This document shows positions 54,233 through 63,653 of a stretch of 64,000 nt of DNA, piece after piece. Source of the DNA: Arthrobacter sp. U41 (lineage in GTDB: Bacteria > Actinomycetota > Actinomycetes > Actinomycetales > Micrococcaceae); the NCBI RefSeq assembly GCF_001750145.1, contig NZ_CP015732.1, positions 1,240,001-1,304,000 on the forward strand, written 5' to 3'. Each line of letters begins with the position of its first letter. Position 1 is the stretch's first letter. Under the pieces are notes generated by a model. It ran no database searches. It had not been told where the DNA came from and saw only the letters and a list, made by a program, of their open reading frames with translations. A program made the position numbers and the translations under genes.

Positions 54233-55607
54233 GGCTCTCCTGACGTGAATGTGGGTTCGGTTATGTCTGGTATGGGAGTTTGATTTCGACGGGTCCGCAG
54301 GCGAGCATGATCAGGGCGAGGGCGGCTTCGGGGGTGTGGAATCCGTAGGATCTGCGGGTCATGGTGCGGATCTTGTTGTTCAGTCCTTCGTGGCGGCCGT
54401 TGGAGAGTTTCCTGGTGACTGCTGCGTGGATCCCTTGGGTGTGGGATCGGATCGTGGCGGCGGCCCTGGCGAACTCGCGGATGTTGGATTTGGCGGCGAG
54501 GTCGCACCAGGTGGTGATCATCTCCATCACGTCATCGGGGTTGAGGTCGCCGGCGAAGACCTCCCGGAGGGATTCCTTGAGCTGGTAGGCGTCCCAGAGC
54601 AGCCCTCCGGTGCGTTCGAGCCCGGCCAGGGTGGCTTGTTGTTTTTCGGTGAGGTTCTGCGGGTTTTTCAGCAGCACCCAGCGGGTTCCTTTGAACTTCT
54701 TCGCGATGTCCTGATCGGGCAGCTCACGGGTCCGTTGCCAGATGGAACGGCGGAAGGCTTCCAGCGCGTTGGTGGCGACCTGGATGACGTGGAACGGGTC
54801 GTAGCAGATGACCGCGCCGGGTGCGTTGGTCTTCACGGACTTGGCAAAAGCCGGGCCCATGTCCATGCTGACGGCCTCTATCGCCGCCGTGTTCACCGGT
54901 CCGATCTCCTTGAAGAATCCATCCAGTGTCGCCGCGTTCTTTCCCGGTGCGCCCCAGACGATCTTCGAGGTGGCGTGGTCCGAGACGAGGGTCAGGTAGC
55001 GGTGGTGTTTGCGCCAGGAAATCTCATCCACGCCGATATTGACCAGGCCTTCGAAGCGGCTCTCATCGAGTTGTTCGGCCACGACGCGTTCACAGATCGC
55101 CCCGACGGTCCGCCACGCTATCCGGGCGAAGGTGGACACCGTGGTCTTGTCCGCACGGGTGACCAGCCAGGCGATCATGTCCTCAAATTCCGTGCTGAAC
55201 CGGGAGCCGGGCCGGGCGAACGGCACGCCCTGCACCACGACGCCGTGGCTGGGGCAGACCAGCCGCCGGCGGAGCATTGTGAGCACCAGGACCCTGCCGG
55301 CGAAATCCAGATGCCGCCACGACGATTCCGCCCACCGGGTGTCATACCCGGCCATCGTTGAGTAGCTGCAGTGCGGGCAGTCCAGGCGCTTGCGGGCCTT
55401 CAACGCCACCCGCACCAGCAGCGGACCCCCGGCGCCAGGATCAACGTCAACAACCCGGACCCCGGCCAGATTCAAGACGCCGTTGAGTAGAGTAGTAGCA
55501 CGCATGGGTAGCTCCGAAATTTGGACAGTGTGAGAACTCCCAAATCTACCGGGCTACCCATGCCTCATAACACGCAAACCCTGACCCACACTTACGTCAG
55601 GAGAGCC
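54233..55607. mobile_element. Complete ISL3-family insertion sequence
   Basis: 1,375 bp with ~24-bp inverted repeats GGCTCTCCTGACGT...GTGGGT. An exact 8-bp target duplication CTTTTTTC flanks it (54225-54232 and 55608-55615), the size typical of ISL3. One intact transposase gene. Confidence 0.95.
54261..55505 (-). CDS. ISL3-family transposase
   Basis: 414 residues. N-terminal zinc-ribbon-like DCPHCSYSTMAGY, then the DDE transposase domain with NIGVDEISWRKHHRYLTLVSDH, AVSMDMGPAFAKSV, CYDPFHVIQVATNALEAFRR and the last acidic block NGRHEGLNNKIRTMTRRSYGF. Full length and apparently functional. Confidence 0.94.
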   Translation of the reverse strand: MRATTLLNGVLNLAGVRVVDVDPGAGGPLLVRVALKARKRLDCPHCSYSTMAGYDTRWAESSWRHLDFAGRVLVLTMLRRRLVCPSHGVVVQGVPFARPGSRFSTEFEDMIAWLVTRADKTTVSTFARIAWRTVGAICERVVAEQLDESRFEGLVNIGVDEISWRKHHRYLTLVSDHATSKIVWGAPGKNAATLDGFFKEIGPVNTAAIEAVSMDMGPAFAKSVKTNAPGAVICYDPFHVIQVATNALEAFRRSIWQRTRELPDQDIAKKFKGTRWVLLKNPQNLTEKQQATLAGLERTGGLLWDAYQLKESLREVFAGDLNPDDVMEMITTWCDLAAKSNIREFARAAATIRSHTQGIHAAVTRKLSNGRHEGLNNKIRTMTRRSYGFHTPEAALALIMLACGPVEIKLPYQT

Positions 55608-55776
55608 CTTTTTTCCACCTTGTTTCTCACGCTGTCGATGGTCCAGATGCCGGAATCCTGACCTGCTGACTATCGGGCAGCAGCGCGGCGGTGCCTCGTC
55701 AGAAGTAGGCCGCCCATTGTGCGGTCATCCATGGATGCGGCAGGTTGTTCCGCTACCGCAGTGTCTTTTTACACGG

Positions 55777-57081
55777 TCAACGGAGCCCGTGGCTGTGCGC
55801 CAGGGCGATCGCCTCGGTGCGTGAGCCGACCTCGAGCTTCTTGAACAGGTTTCGTACGTGAAACTTGACCGTATTCTCGCTGATGCCCAGCGTTGACGCG
55901 ATGGTCCGGTTGCGGTGCCCCGCAACAAGGTACTGGAGCACCTCGAGCTCCCGGGCGGCAAGGTCCCAGCCGGCCACATCGCCGGCGGGACGCGTTGGCA
56001 GGTCCAGGGGGAGGGTGACAAAAACGTCCGCACCCCAGCCCGGCATAACGTCGATCCGCAGCTGTCCGGTGAGCGCCTGCACCCGGCGGTCCAGGCGGGC
56101 GATGCTCGGCGCGTCGGCTTTGAGTGCACCGCGGCCGTCGTCGCGTACGTTAATCAGCAGGTTCTCGCCGTCGCAGTCCCACTGCGTCCGTACCCTGCTG
56201 ACATCCGGTTGTTCCGTCATGACCAGCACAAGTCCGCGGACGATGGCCCGTGCCGCGTGGGCAACCTCGCCGGGCAGGGCCCTTCCGTTCAGCGGCGGTT
56301 CGATGAATTCGATCTCGATGCCGCTGTAGCGTGTGAGCGGCCGCAGGTCCTCCCGCAGGCGTTCGAAGGCCTTGGCGACGGGCTCTCTTACGAGGTCCGT
56401 GGTGCGGTCGCTGTGAGTCCGGAGCCCGATCAGAGCCTTGGCGGTGAGGTCGGTGACGGTTGTGCGGGCTGCAGCATCGTCCAGGGAAGACGACCGTAGG
56501 GCTGCCATGAGCGTCTCTAGGGTGGTGGAGTGCAGATCGGTCAGTTCCGCCGTCACCCGGAGGCGTTCGGCGGATGCCGCCCGCGATTCCAGCAGGTACG
56601 AGGGCGGCGCGTCAGCCACTTTCTCGCGGATCCGCCGCGCAGTAAGGCGCCACAGATACGTCACCAGCTCAAGCCCGGCGTTGCGCCCCGGATCGGCAGG
56701 GGGATCCGTGAGGACGAGGAGGGCATTGCTGGAGGCGTGTTTCAGGGCAAGCACGGGGAGGGTCTGGCCGGCGAGCTCGGCTTCGCCGAACCAGGGTCCC
56801 TCATCGGAAAGGGTGTCGCGAAGCGTGTCCAGCTCGATGATGGAGACCTTGGAAATGATCTCTTTGTCGCCCGCCTTCTTCTGCGGCCGGCCCGTGCAGT
56901 CTTCGGTGAAGATGACCAGCGCGCTGCTTCCCATGTAGGGGAGTGTGGCATCACGCAGTCGCTCTGCTATCTGGGCCAGCGGGGCATCTGCCAATGCTGC
57001 CACGCTCTGCAAAAGCGGCCACGGCAGGTCTGCAAGGGGCGTGGTCGATTGTTTTAGGGATGGGTCGTGGGCGGCGCTCAT
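55777..57081 (-). CDS. LuxR-family regulator with GAF-like and histidine-kinase-like domains
   Basis: 434 residues. The N-terminal ~150 residues resemble a GAF-type sensor, a helical segment with a kinase-like ATPase fold follows (NLLINVRDDGRGALKAD, LDRRVQALTGQLRIDVMPGWGADVFVTLPL), and the C terminus is a LuxR/NarL helix-turn-helix (LAARELEVLQYLVAGHRNRTIASTLGISENTVKFHVRNLFKKL). This looks like a one-protein merger of sensor kinase and response regulator, as in other actinobacteria. Target genes unknown; it is isolated between two insertion sequences. Confidence 0.82.
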   Translation of the reverse strand: MSAAHDPSLKQSTTPLADLPWPLLQSVAALADAPLAQIAERLRDATLPYMGSSALVIFTEDCTGRPQKKAGDKEIISKVSIIELDTLRDTLSDEGPWFGEAELAGQTLPVLALKHASSNALLVLTDPPADPGRNAGLELVTYLWRLTARRIREKVADAPPSYLLESRAASAERLRVTAELTDLHSTTLETLMAALRSSSLDDAAARTTVTDLTAKALIGLRTHSDRTTDLVREPVAKAFERLREDLRPLTRYSGIEIEFIEPPLNGRALPGEVAHAARAIVRGLVLVMTEQPDVSRVRTQWDCDGENLLINVRDDGRGALKADAPSIARLDRRVQALTGQLRIDVMPGWGADVFVTLPLDLPTRPAGDVAGWDLAARELEVLQYLVAGHRNRTIASTLGISENTVKFHVRNLFKKLEVGSRTEAIALAHSHGLR

Positions 57082-57362
57082 CCTGCCAGCATACCGGGGC
57101 GGGGTGTGTGTGATCGACTATTTGTAGGCCGTTTCAGCTAGGAAATCCTGCCAAGTTAGTGGCTGGTTTCCTGCCAAAAGAGCGCTAAGAATCAGGCCAG
57201 GCAATTCCCCTCCAAATCATGGATTCCGGGAGTGCGCAGATAGAGATCACCCGGTGGCCCGGGCCGTTCCCAGAGTGTTGGGAACATGGGCCCGCCACCC
57301 CAGATAGGTTCCTTACGGCGCTGCCATTGCGAAGCGTGTGCGCCGGAAGGGCTGGAAAGCAG

Positions 57363-58043
57363 ATGACGGTACCCATGTCCGTTCAAGAAAATATCAGAAG
57401 ACTCGATTCCCAGGGAGTCCCGGGGCGTGAGATCGCCCGGAGATTGGGAGTGAGTCGTGATTCGGTGGCCAGGTACGCCGAGCAGCAGGACTTCTCCCCG
57501 GCACCGCCAACACCGTTGGCCCGGCCCGGGGGCTCGGTGTTGGCCGGGTTCGAGCGCATCATTGAGCAGTGGCTGGGCGAGGACCAGCGCCGGCCGCGCA
57601 AGCAACGGCATACGGCCAAGCGGATCTTTGACCGGCTCCTGGCCGAGCATGGTTACCTCGGCACCTATTCCCCGGTCCAACGCCACGTGAAGAAATGGAC
57701 GGCCCGGAACCGGCAGGCCGGGGAGGGCTTCACCGAGCTCGTATGGCCGGCCGGCACGGTGCAGGTCGACTTCGGGCAGGCCGAGGCCATCATTGCCGGG
57801 ATCCGGCAGGTCCTGCACATCCTGGTGGTGACCTTCCCGTTCTCGAACATGCGCTTCGTGCAGGGGTACCGGGGCGAGACCGCCGAGTGTGTCTGCCACG
57901 GGTTGCGCAGGGTGTTCGAACATATCGGGGCCGCGCCCCGGCACATGGTCTTTGACAATGCCACCGGCATCGGACGCCGGGTCGGTGCCAAGGTCGTGGA
58001 GACGAAACTGTTCGGCGCGTTCAAGCTGCACTACCGGGCAGAA
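57363..58043 (+). pseudogene. istA: istA transposase, 5' part (split by IS3)
   Basis: First 227 residues of the IS21 transposase: helix-turn-helix (IRRLDSQGVPGREIARRLGVSRDSVARYAEQ) and first part of the DDE domain (PAGTVQVDFGQAEAII, MVFDNATGIGRR). Reading continues in the same frame at 59643 when the IS3 element and one GAA copy are removed. Translation now runs into IS3 sequence and stops at 58079. Start ATG 57363 or 57375. Confidence 0.9.
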
Positions 58044-58117
58044 CCCTATCGGCCAGACTCGTTAGAGACCGCTTCTTGAACGAGAATAGAGGCTGGAGGC
58101 AGGAGGGAAACTTCACC

Positions 58118-58621
58118 ATGAATACATCCACACCAGCAGGGACTGGACAGCCCGTACCGGAAGAAATAGCCAGCCAGGACCAAGGATCAGCGGAGCAGGG
58201 CCCGCGTTCCAACCGGTCGGCACGCAGGACCTTTACCGCCGAGTTCAAACGCGCGATCGTCCAGGAATACGATGCGGCACCGAACGGTTCCAAGGGCGCA
58301 GTGCTACGCCGCGAACGGCTCTACGATTCCCATATCCAGGAATGGCGGGCCGCGTTCGATGCGGGCAGGCTCGCGAAGCCGGCGGCACGCCGGGGCCGGC
58401 CGAAGAACACGGACGAGCAGGCCCAGATCGCCCAGCTGACCAAGGACCTGGTCGCGGAGCGGGCCGCACACGAGCGGACCCGCGGGAAGTTGGCTTCCTC
58501 GGATGCCGCCCTGGATACCTTGGGAAAAGGAGTCGCGTTCTTGGAAGCTCTCTCATCGAAGAACGCGCAATCACCAGCACCGCACACCAGTCGTGGCAAT
58601 CAGCAACCGCAACGGAACTGA
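58118..58621 (+). CDS. IS3-family OrfA
   Basis: 167 residues. Helix-turn-helix region (RRTFTAEFKRAIVQEYDAAPNGSKGAVLRRERLYDSHIQEWRAA) and a helical zipper-like segment (IAQLTKDLVAERAAHERTRGKL). AGGAGGG lies upstream of ATG 58118. The transposase frame continues in OrfB by a -1 shift, probably at the AAAAGG run near 58525. Longer than the usual ~100-residue OrfA. Confidence 0.87.
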   Translation: MNTSTPAGTGQPVPEEIASQDQGSAEQGPRSNRSARRTFTAEFKRAIVQEYDAAPNGSKGAVLRRERLYDSHIQEWRAAFDAGRLAKPAARRGRPKNTDEQAQIAQLTKDLVAERAAHERTRGKLASSDAALDTLGKGVAFLEALSSKNAQSPAPHTSRGNQQPQRN

Positions 58622-59625
58622 CCGGGCACCTCGGGGTGGTGAGGGCCTGCAGGCTGGTGGGCCGCTCCCGGGCCACCCATCACCGGCAGGCCGCGCCCAA
58701 GCCCCGGATGCACGGGCCCTGGCCCAAGGCCCAGCACCCGGCGGAGCTCTCGCCGGCCGAGCGTGCCGAGATCCTGTCGGTGCTCAACCGCCAAGACTAC
58801 GCGAACCTTTCACCGACCCAGGTCTATGTCCGTGAGCTGGACGAGGGGCGGTACTGGTGTTCGCAGCGCACCATGTATCGCGTGCTGGCGGACGCGAAGA
58901 TGGGCGGGGAACGCCGACGGCAAGCCACTCATCCGACCAAGGTGATTCCGGAGCTCATGGCCACAAAACCGTGCGAAGTGTGGTCCTGGGATATAACGAA
59001 GATGCGTGGCCCGGCGAAGGGAATCTGGTATCACGCCTACGTGGTGCTGGATATTTTTTCCCGTTACGTGGTGGGCTGGCGCATCGAGCGTATCGAGGAC
59101 GGCCAGCTGGCCGCGGACCTCGTGCAGGAGATTGTCGCCGAGACCGGTGGTAACCCTCCGGGGTACCTGCACGCCGATGGTGGGGCGGCGATGACGTCCA
59201 AAGCCCTTGCCTCGATGCTGGTGGACATGGATATCACCAGGTCGCATTCCCGAGCCCATACATCGAATGACAATCCGTTCAGCGAGGCCCAATTCAAGAC
59301 CATGAAATACACCTCTGACTACCCGGAACGGTTCGACTCCGTGAACGAGGCCAGGACCTGGATGGAAGGATTCACCGCCTACTACAACCACGAGCACAGG
59401 CATTCCGGGATCGGCTATCACACCCCGGCCAGCGTGCACTACGGCACAGCCGAGGACGTGCGTGAACAACGCCAGCACACCCTGGACCGGGCGTACGGCG
59501 CGCATCCCGAGCGGTTTGTCCGCCGTCCTGCCGCACCTCCGCTGCCGCTGAAGGCGGCGATCAACGACCCGGCAAAAAGAGCCGCGCCCTCGGTGCATTT
59601 ACAACAACCACTACGTCTCATTTGA
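58525..59625 (+). CDS. IS3-family OrfB (integrase core)
   Basis: About 366 residues in the -1 frame relative to OrfA. DDE integrase: VWSWDITKMRGPAKGIWYHAYVVLDIFSRYVVGW, LHADGGAAMTSK (unusual Gly-Ala for the common Arg-Gly/Ser) and NDNPFSEAQFKTMKY. Expressed as an OrfAB fusion by frameshift in this family; the quoted start is the likely slip site, not an initiation codon. Confidence 0.88.
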   Translation, partial: KRSRVLGSSLIEERAITSTAHQSWQSATATELTGHLGVVRACRLVGRSRATHHRQAAPKPRMHGPWPKAQHPAELSPAERAEILSVLNRQDYANLSPTQVYVRELDEGRYWCSQRTMYRVLADAKMGGERRRQATHPTKVIPELMATKPCEVWSWDITKMRGPAKGIWYHAYVVLDIFSRYVVGWRIERIEDGQLAADLVQEIVAETGGNPPGYLHADGGAAMTSKALASMLVDMDITRSHSRAHTSNDNPFSEAQFKTMKYTSDYPERFDSVNEARTWMEGFTAYYNHEHRHSGIGYHTPASVHYGTAEDVREQRQHTLDRAYGAHPERFVRRPAAPPLPLKAAINDPAKRAAPSVHLQQPLRLI

Positions 59626-59642
59626 TTTGACAAATTCCGGAA

Positions 59643-60440
59643 TCCCGCTACTGCAACCCGTACTCAGGGCACGAGAAAGGCAACGTGGAAAACGCGGTCG
59701 GATTCCTGCGCCGCAACCTCATGGTCCCCGAACCCGAGGCCGCCACCTTGGCCGGACTCAACGAGGTGCTGCTGGCGCGGTGCGATGCCTTGGCCACGAC
59801 CACGCATTACCGCAAGGGCCTGGCGTTGGGCGAGCTGTTCATCCAGGACCTGGCGGCGTCCCTGGCCCTGCCAGGGGTCGGGTTCGACCCGGTGCGCTAC
59901 GAGTCACGCAAGGCCGATAAGACCGGGAACCTGCTCATTGACGGAAACACCTACGCCGCCGGGTCCTCCTTCCACAGCCGGAGCCTCACCGTGGGGTTGC
60001 GCCACGACGTCATCCAGATCCTTGACGAGCATTCCGAACCCGTCCGGTCCTTCCCGCGGGCCTTCGGACGGCAAACCGAGACGATCTTCGAACCGGCATC
60101 CCTGCTGCCGTTGCTGGCGACCAAGCCCGGCGCGTGGTCCCATTCCCCGCTGCGCGCCCTGGTCACCGACCCGGTGCGCGACTGGCTGGATAAAGCCACT
60201 GCCACCGACCGGCGCCGGCTGCTCAACGCGGTGGATGCCGCGTCCGGGTCCGCCGGCTTCGACGCCGCAGTCCAGGCCGCCGACACCCTGATCCGGCGCG
60301 GGGATACCCCGGACATGGCAGCGCTGGGGATGCTGGCCCGCCGACTGGCCCACGGGACTGAACCGGCGGCCGCCAACGTGGACTTGAGCGTCTATGACAC
60401 CTTCACCACCCTGGACACCACCACGGGAGAAGTCGCATGA
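59643..60440 (+). pseudogene. istA: istA transposase, 3' part
   Basis: Last 265 residues: RYCNPYSGHEKGNVENAVGFLRRN with the final catalytic glutamate, then the C-terminal domain. It has no native start after the IS3 insertion. The stop overlaps the istB start (ATGA). Confidence 0.9.
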
Positions 60441-61168
60441 ACCCGATCACCGTCCAAGACATCATCGAGGCGGGCAAGCACGCCGCCCTGACCGGCAGCG
60501 TGCTGACCGAATGGGCCGAAAAAGGCACACCGAAACAACGCGAATACCTCCACGGGGTACTGGTCGCCGAACACGACTCCCGGCTCGAATCACGCCGCCA
60601 ACGACTGCTGAAATCCGCGAGGCTCCCGGCCCTGAAAACCCTCACAGGATTCGACTACACCAGTGTCAGGTTCCCCGAAGACTACGGACGCGAAGCCCTG
60701 GCATCCCTGGAATTCATCAACCACGCCCAGGACCTGGTCCTCTACGGCGACGTCGGCACCGGCAAAACCCACATGGCATCCGCCCTGGTGGCAGCGGCCT
60801 GCCGGCAAGGCATCCAAGCCCGGTTCTTCACCACCTCCGCCCTGGTGATGATGCTGCGCAGGGCCAAGGACGAGGACCGGCTGGACAAGGAACTGGCCGC
60901 CCTGGCCAAAAACCAATTGCTCGCAATTGACGAGCTGGGCTACCTTCCGATCGATACCGAGGGGGCCAGGCTGTTGTTCCAGGTAATCGCGGACGGGTAT
61001 GAAAAGCGCAGCCTGATCATCACCACCAATTTGGAGTTTTCCCGCTGGGGAACGGTGTTCGGAGATGACAACATGGCCGCCGCCGTTATCGACCGGCTGG
61101 TCCACCACGGGCGGCTGTTGCAGTTCCGTGGTGAGTCCTACCGGGTCAAGAACGCCCTCATGAAATAG
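60437..61168 (+). CDS. istB: IS21 helper ATPase IstB
   Basis: 243 residues, AAA+ ATPase for target selection. Walker A LVLYGDVGTGKTHMASAL, Walker B QLLAIDELGYLP, sensor LIITTNLEFSRWGTVFGD. Intact, but without a whole IstA the element should not move unless the protein is supplied in trans. Confidence 0.95.
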   Translation: MNPITVQDIIEAGKHAALTGSVLTEWAEKGTPKQREYLHGVLVAEHDSRLESRRQRLLKSARLPALKTLTGFDYTSVRFPEDYGREALASLEFINHAQDLVLYGDVGTGKTHMASALVAAACRQGIQARFFTTSALVMMLRRAKDEDRLDKELAALAKNQLLAIDELGYLPIDTEGARLLFQVIADGYEKRSLIITTNLEFSRWGTVFGDDNMAAAVIDRLVHHGRLLQFRGESYRVKNALMK

Positions 61169-61279
61169 CCAACTGCTGAAATGGCCTGGAAACGTGCCGC
61201 GGTGGCCTGATTCTTAGCGCTGAAATGGCCGACTTGAAGTTGACGAAACACAGGCGGGGCCTCCAACCAACCCAAAAGG

Positions 61280-61421
61280 GTAGTAAGAACCGTCAGAAAA
61301 CAGTGTTACCCCTGCCCGTTTGTTTCGCAATCATGGATATAAACCAGAAAGCATCCGTCCGGCCGTTACAGGCCGACCAGATCCAAGAGGACAAACCGTG
61401 AACCCCACAACAAATGTGATG
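61280..61421 (+). promoter_or_regulatory. Promoter cassette shared with hxlB, copy 2 (transketolase)
   Basis: Counterpart of 40489-40632, beginning 27 bp after the IS21 end. Includes the AACAGTGTTACCCCTG block, ATGGATATAAACC, GGACAAACC and the first codons of tkt. IS21 inserted just upstream without damaging it. Confidence 0.85.
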
Positions 61422-63551
61422 CTCTCCAGCACTGCGAATTCAGCGGCACTTGACTGGACTCCCGCGGACGAGCGCGCCGTGGACACAGCCCGTGTTCTGG
61501 CCGCGGACGCCGTCGAGAAGGTCGGCAACGGCCACCCTGGCACGGCCATGAGCCTGGCCCCGGCCGCCTACCTTCTCTTCCAGAAGCTGATGCGCCATGA
61601 CCCCCGCGACCCGGACTGGCTGGGACGTGACCGTTTCATCCTGTCACCCGGTCACTCCTCGCTGACCCTTTACATCCAGCTGTTCCTGTCCGGTTACGGC
61701 CTGGAACTGGACGACCTCAAGGCGTTGCGCACCTGGGATTCGCTGACCCCCGGCCACCCGGAGTACAAGCACACCGCTGGTGTTGAAATCACCACCGGCC
61801 CCTTGGGCCAGGGCCTTGCCTCCTCCGTGGGTTTCGCCTACTCCCAGCGCCGGATGCGCGGCCTGTTCGACGCCGACGCCGCCGAGGGCACATCCCCGTT
61901 TGACCACACCATCTGGGTTATCGCGTCCGACGGCGACATCCAGGAAGGCGTAACCTCCGAGGCTTCCTCCTTGGCGGGTCACCAGGAACTGGGCAACCTC
62001 GTTGTTGTCTACGATGAGAACCACATCTCCATCGAGGACGACACCGACATCTCCTTTACTGAGGACGTCCTGAAGCGCTACGAGGCCTACGGCTGGCACA
62101 CCCAGCGCGTTGACTGGACCGAGACCGGCGAATACGTCGAAGACGTCCAGGAGTTGTACGCGGCCCTGCTCGCCGCGAAGGCCGAGACCTCCAAACCGTC
62201 CATCATTTCGCTGCGCACCATCATCGGGTACCCTGCGCCGAAGAAACAGAACACCGGCAAGATCCACGGTTCAGCACTCGGTGCTGATGAAGTAGCCGGA
62301 CTCAAGGAGGTTCTGGGCTTCGATCCGGCCAAGTCCTTCGAGGTGGATCAGGACATCCTGGCCCACGCCCGCGCCGTCGTCGACCGCGGTGCCGCTGTCC
62401 GCAGCGAATGGGACGAGTCCTTTCAGGCCTGGCAGTCGGCCAACCCTGAGGGCGCCGCATTGTTGAAGCGGATAGAAGCCAAGAAGCTTCCGGCCGGACT
62501 CGACGCCGCCCTGCCCGTCTTCGAAGCCGGCAAGGATGTCTCCACCCGTGCAGCGTCGGGGAAGGTCCTGAACGCGCTGGGTCCGGTTATGCCCGAACTG
62601 TGGGGCGGGTCGGCCGACCTCGCCGAGTCCAACAACACCACCATCGAAGGATCGCCGTCGTTCATCCCGGCCTCCCGCTCCACGGATGCATGGAAAGGCA
62701 ACCCCTACGGCCGGGTCCTGCACTTCGGCATCCGCGAGCACGCCGCAGCATCGATTGTGAACGGCATCTCGCTGCACGGCCGGACACGCGCTTTCTCGGG
62801 CACGTTCCTGATCTTCAGCGACTACCAGCGCCCTGCAATCCGCCTCTCCGCCTTGATGGGTGTCCCGTCCATCTATGTGTGGTCCCACGACTCCATCGGC
62901 CTTGGTGAGGACGGCCCCACCCACCAGCCCGTGGAGCAGCTCGCTACCCTGCGCGCCGTTGTTGGCCTAGACGTGGTCCGTCCCGGTGACGCGAACGAGG
63001 TGGGCATAGCGTGGAAGACCATGCTGGAAAACCACGAGAACCCGGCCGGCATCGTTCTGACCCGTCAGAACGTCCGCACCTTCGCCCGCGGCGAGGGTGC
63101 GGCCGACGGTGACACCTTTGCCTCCCCGGCGGGCGTCGCAAAGGGCGGCTATGTTCTGGCCGAGGCTTCGAGGGACGGCGCTACCGTGCCAGCCCAGGTG
63201 TTGCTGATCGCTACTGGCTCCGAGGTGCAGCTAGCCGTCCAGGCCCGTGAAGCCCTCCAGGCCGAAGGTGTCGCCGCCCGCGTCATCTCCATGCCGTGTG
63301 TCGAGTGGTTCAACAAGCAGGACGCCGCTTACCGGGAGTCCGTGTTGCCGGCCGCCGTCAAGGCCCGCGTCTCGGTCGAGGCCGGACTGGCCCTGGGCTG
63401 GCGGGAATTTGTCGGCGATGCCGGCCGGTCCGTCAGCCTGGAGCACTACGGTGCTTCGGCGGACTACAAGCGCCTGTTCCAGGAGTTTGGTATTACCGCG
63501 GAGGCTGTCGCCGCGGCCGCCAAGGACTCCTTGGCCGCTGCCCGCGCCTGA
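61398..63551 (+). CDS. tkt: Transketolase
   Basis: 717 residues, thiamine-diphosphate enzyme that regenerates pentose phosphates in the RuMP cycle. [31 protein letters not shown], cofactor motif [18 protein letters not shown], pyrimidine domain [15 protein letters not shown], and [11 protein letters not shown]. The GTG at 61398 is used because the cassette and first codons match hxlB; its product begins [11 protein letters not shown]. The transaldolase gene follows after ~100 bp. Confidence 0.95.
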   Translation: MNPTTNVMLSSTANSAALDWTPADERAVDTARVLAADAVEKVGNGHPGTAMSLAPAAYLLFQKLMRHDPRDPDWLGRDRFILSPGHSSLTLYIQLFLSGYGLELDDLKALRTWDSLTPGHPEYKHTAGVEITTGPLGQGLASSVGFAYSQRRMRGLFDADAAEGTSPFDHTIWVIASDGDIQEGVTSEASSLAGHQELGNLVVVYDENHISIEDDTDISFTEDVLKRYEAYGWHTQRVDWTETGEYVEDVQELYAALLAAKAETSKPSIISLRTIIGYPAPKKQNTGKIHGSALGADEVAGLKEVLGFDPAKSFEVDQDILAHARAVVDRGAAVRSEWDESFQAWQSANPEGAALLKRIEAKKLPAGLDAALPVFEAGKDVSTRAASGKVLNALGPVMPELWGGSADLAESNNTTIEGSPSFIPASRSTDAWKGNPYGRVLHFGIREHAAASIVNGISLHGRTRAFSGTFLIFSDYQRPAIRLSALMGVPSIYVWSHDSIGLGEDGPTHQPVEQLATLRAVVGLDVVRPGDANEVGIAWKTMLENHENPAGIVLTRQNVRTFARGEGAADGDTFASPAGVAKGGYVLAEASRDGATVPAQVLLIATGSEVQLAVQAREALQAEGVAARVISMPCVEWFNKQDAAYRESVLPAAVKARVSVEAGLALGWREFVGDAGRSVSLEHYGASADYKRLFQEFGITAEAVAAAAKDSLAAARA

Positions 63552-63653
63552 CCGCTGCGGCCGGCGCCGCGGGACGGCCTCATTGGGGGACGTCCCGCGG
63601 CGCCGCCGCGAACTGTCACCAGTCCGTACTTTATGAAGGAAGAAGCAGAAGCC

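Larger units (their letters stand above)
58044..59639. mobile_element. IS3-family element inserted in istA
   Basis: Inserted after GAA (58041-58043), which is repeated at 59640-59642 as a 3-bp target duplication. Removal of 1,599 bases restores the istA frame (HYRAE-SRYCNPYSGHEKG). Terminal inverted repeats are weak by eye, with GAGAC matching about 22 bases in from each end, so the ends rest mainly on the restored host gene. Confidence 0.85.
57105..61252. mobile_element. IS21-family element, interrupted by an IS3 element
   Basis: Ends are imperfect inverted repeats beginning TGTGT and sharing GGCC-n-TTTCAGC; the inner copies AGCGCTAAGAATCAGGCC occur at both ends. A 7-bp direct repeat GGCGGGG flanks it (57098-57104 and 61253-61259). 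Contains istA (split) and istB. Without the IS3 insert the element would be ~2.55 kb, normal for IS21. Confidence 0.93.

Noticed and set aside
54193..54260. Short frame ending KKVQDSVRKAVQ interrupted by ISL3
   Set aside because: After joining the sequences across the IS, an in-frame stop lies a few codons upstream, so no disrupted gene can be shown.
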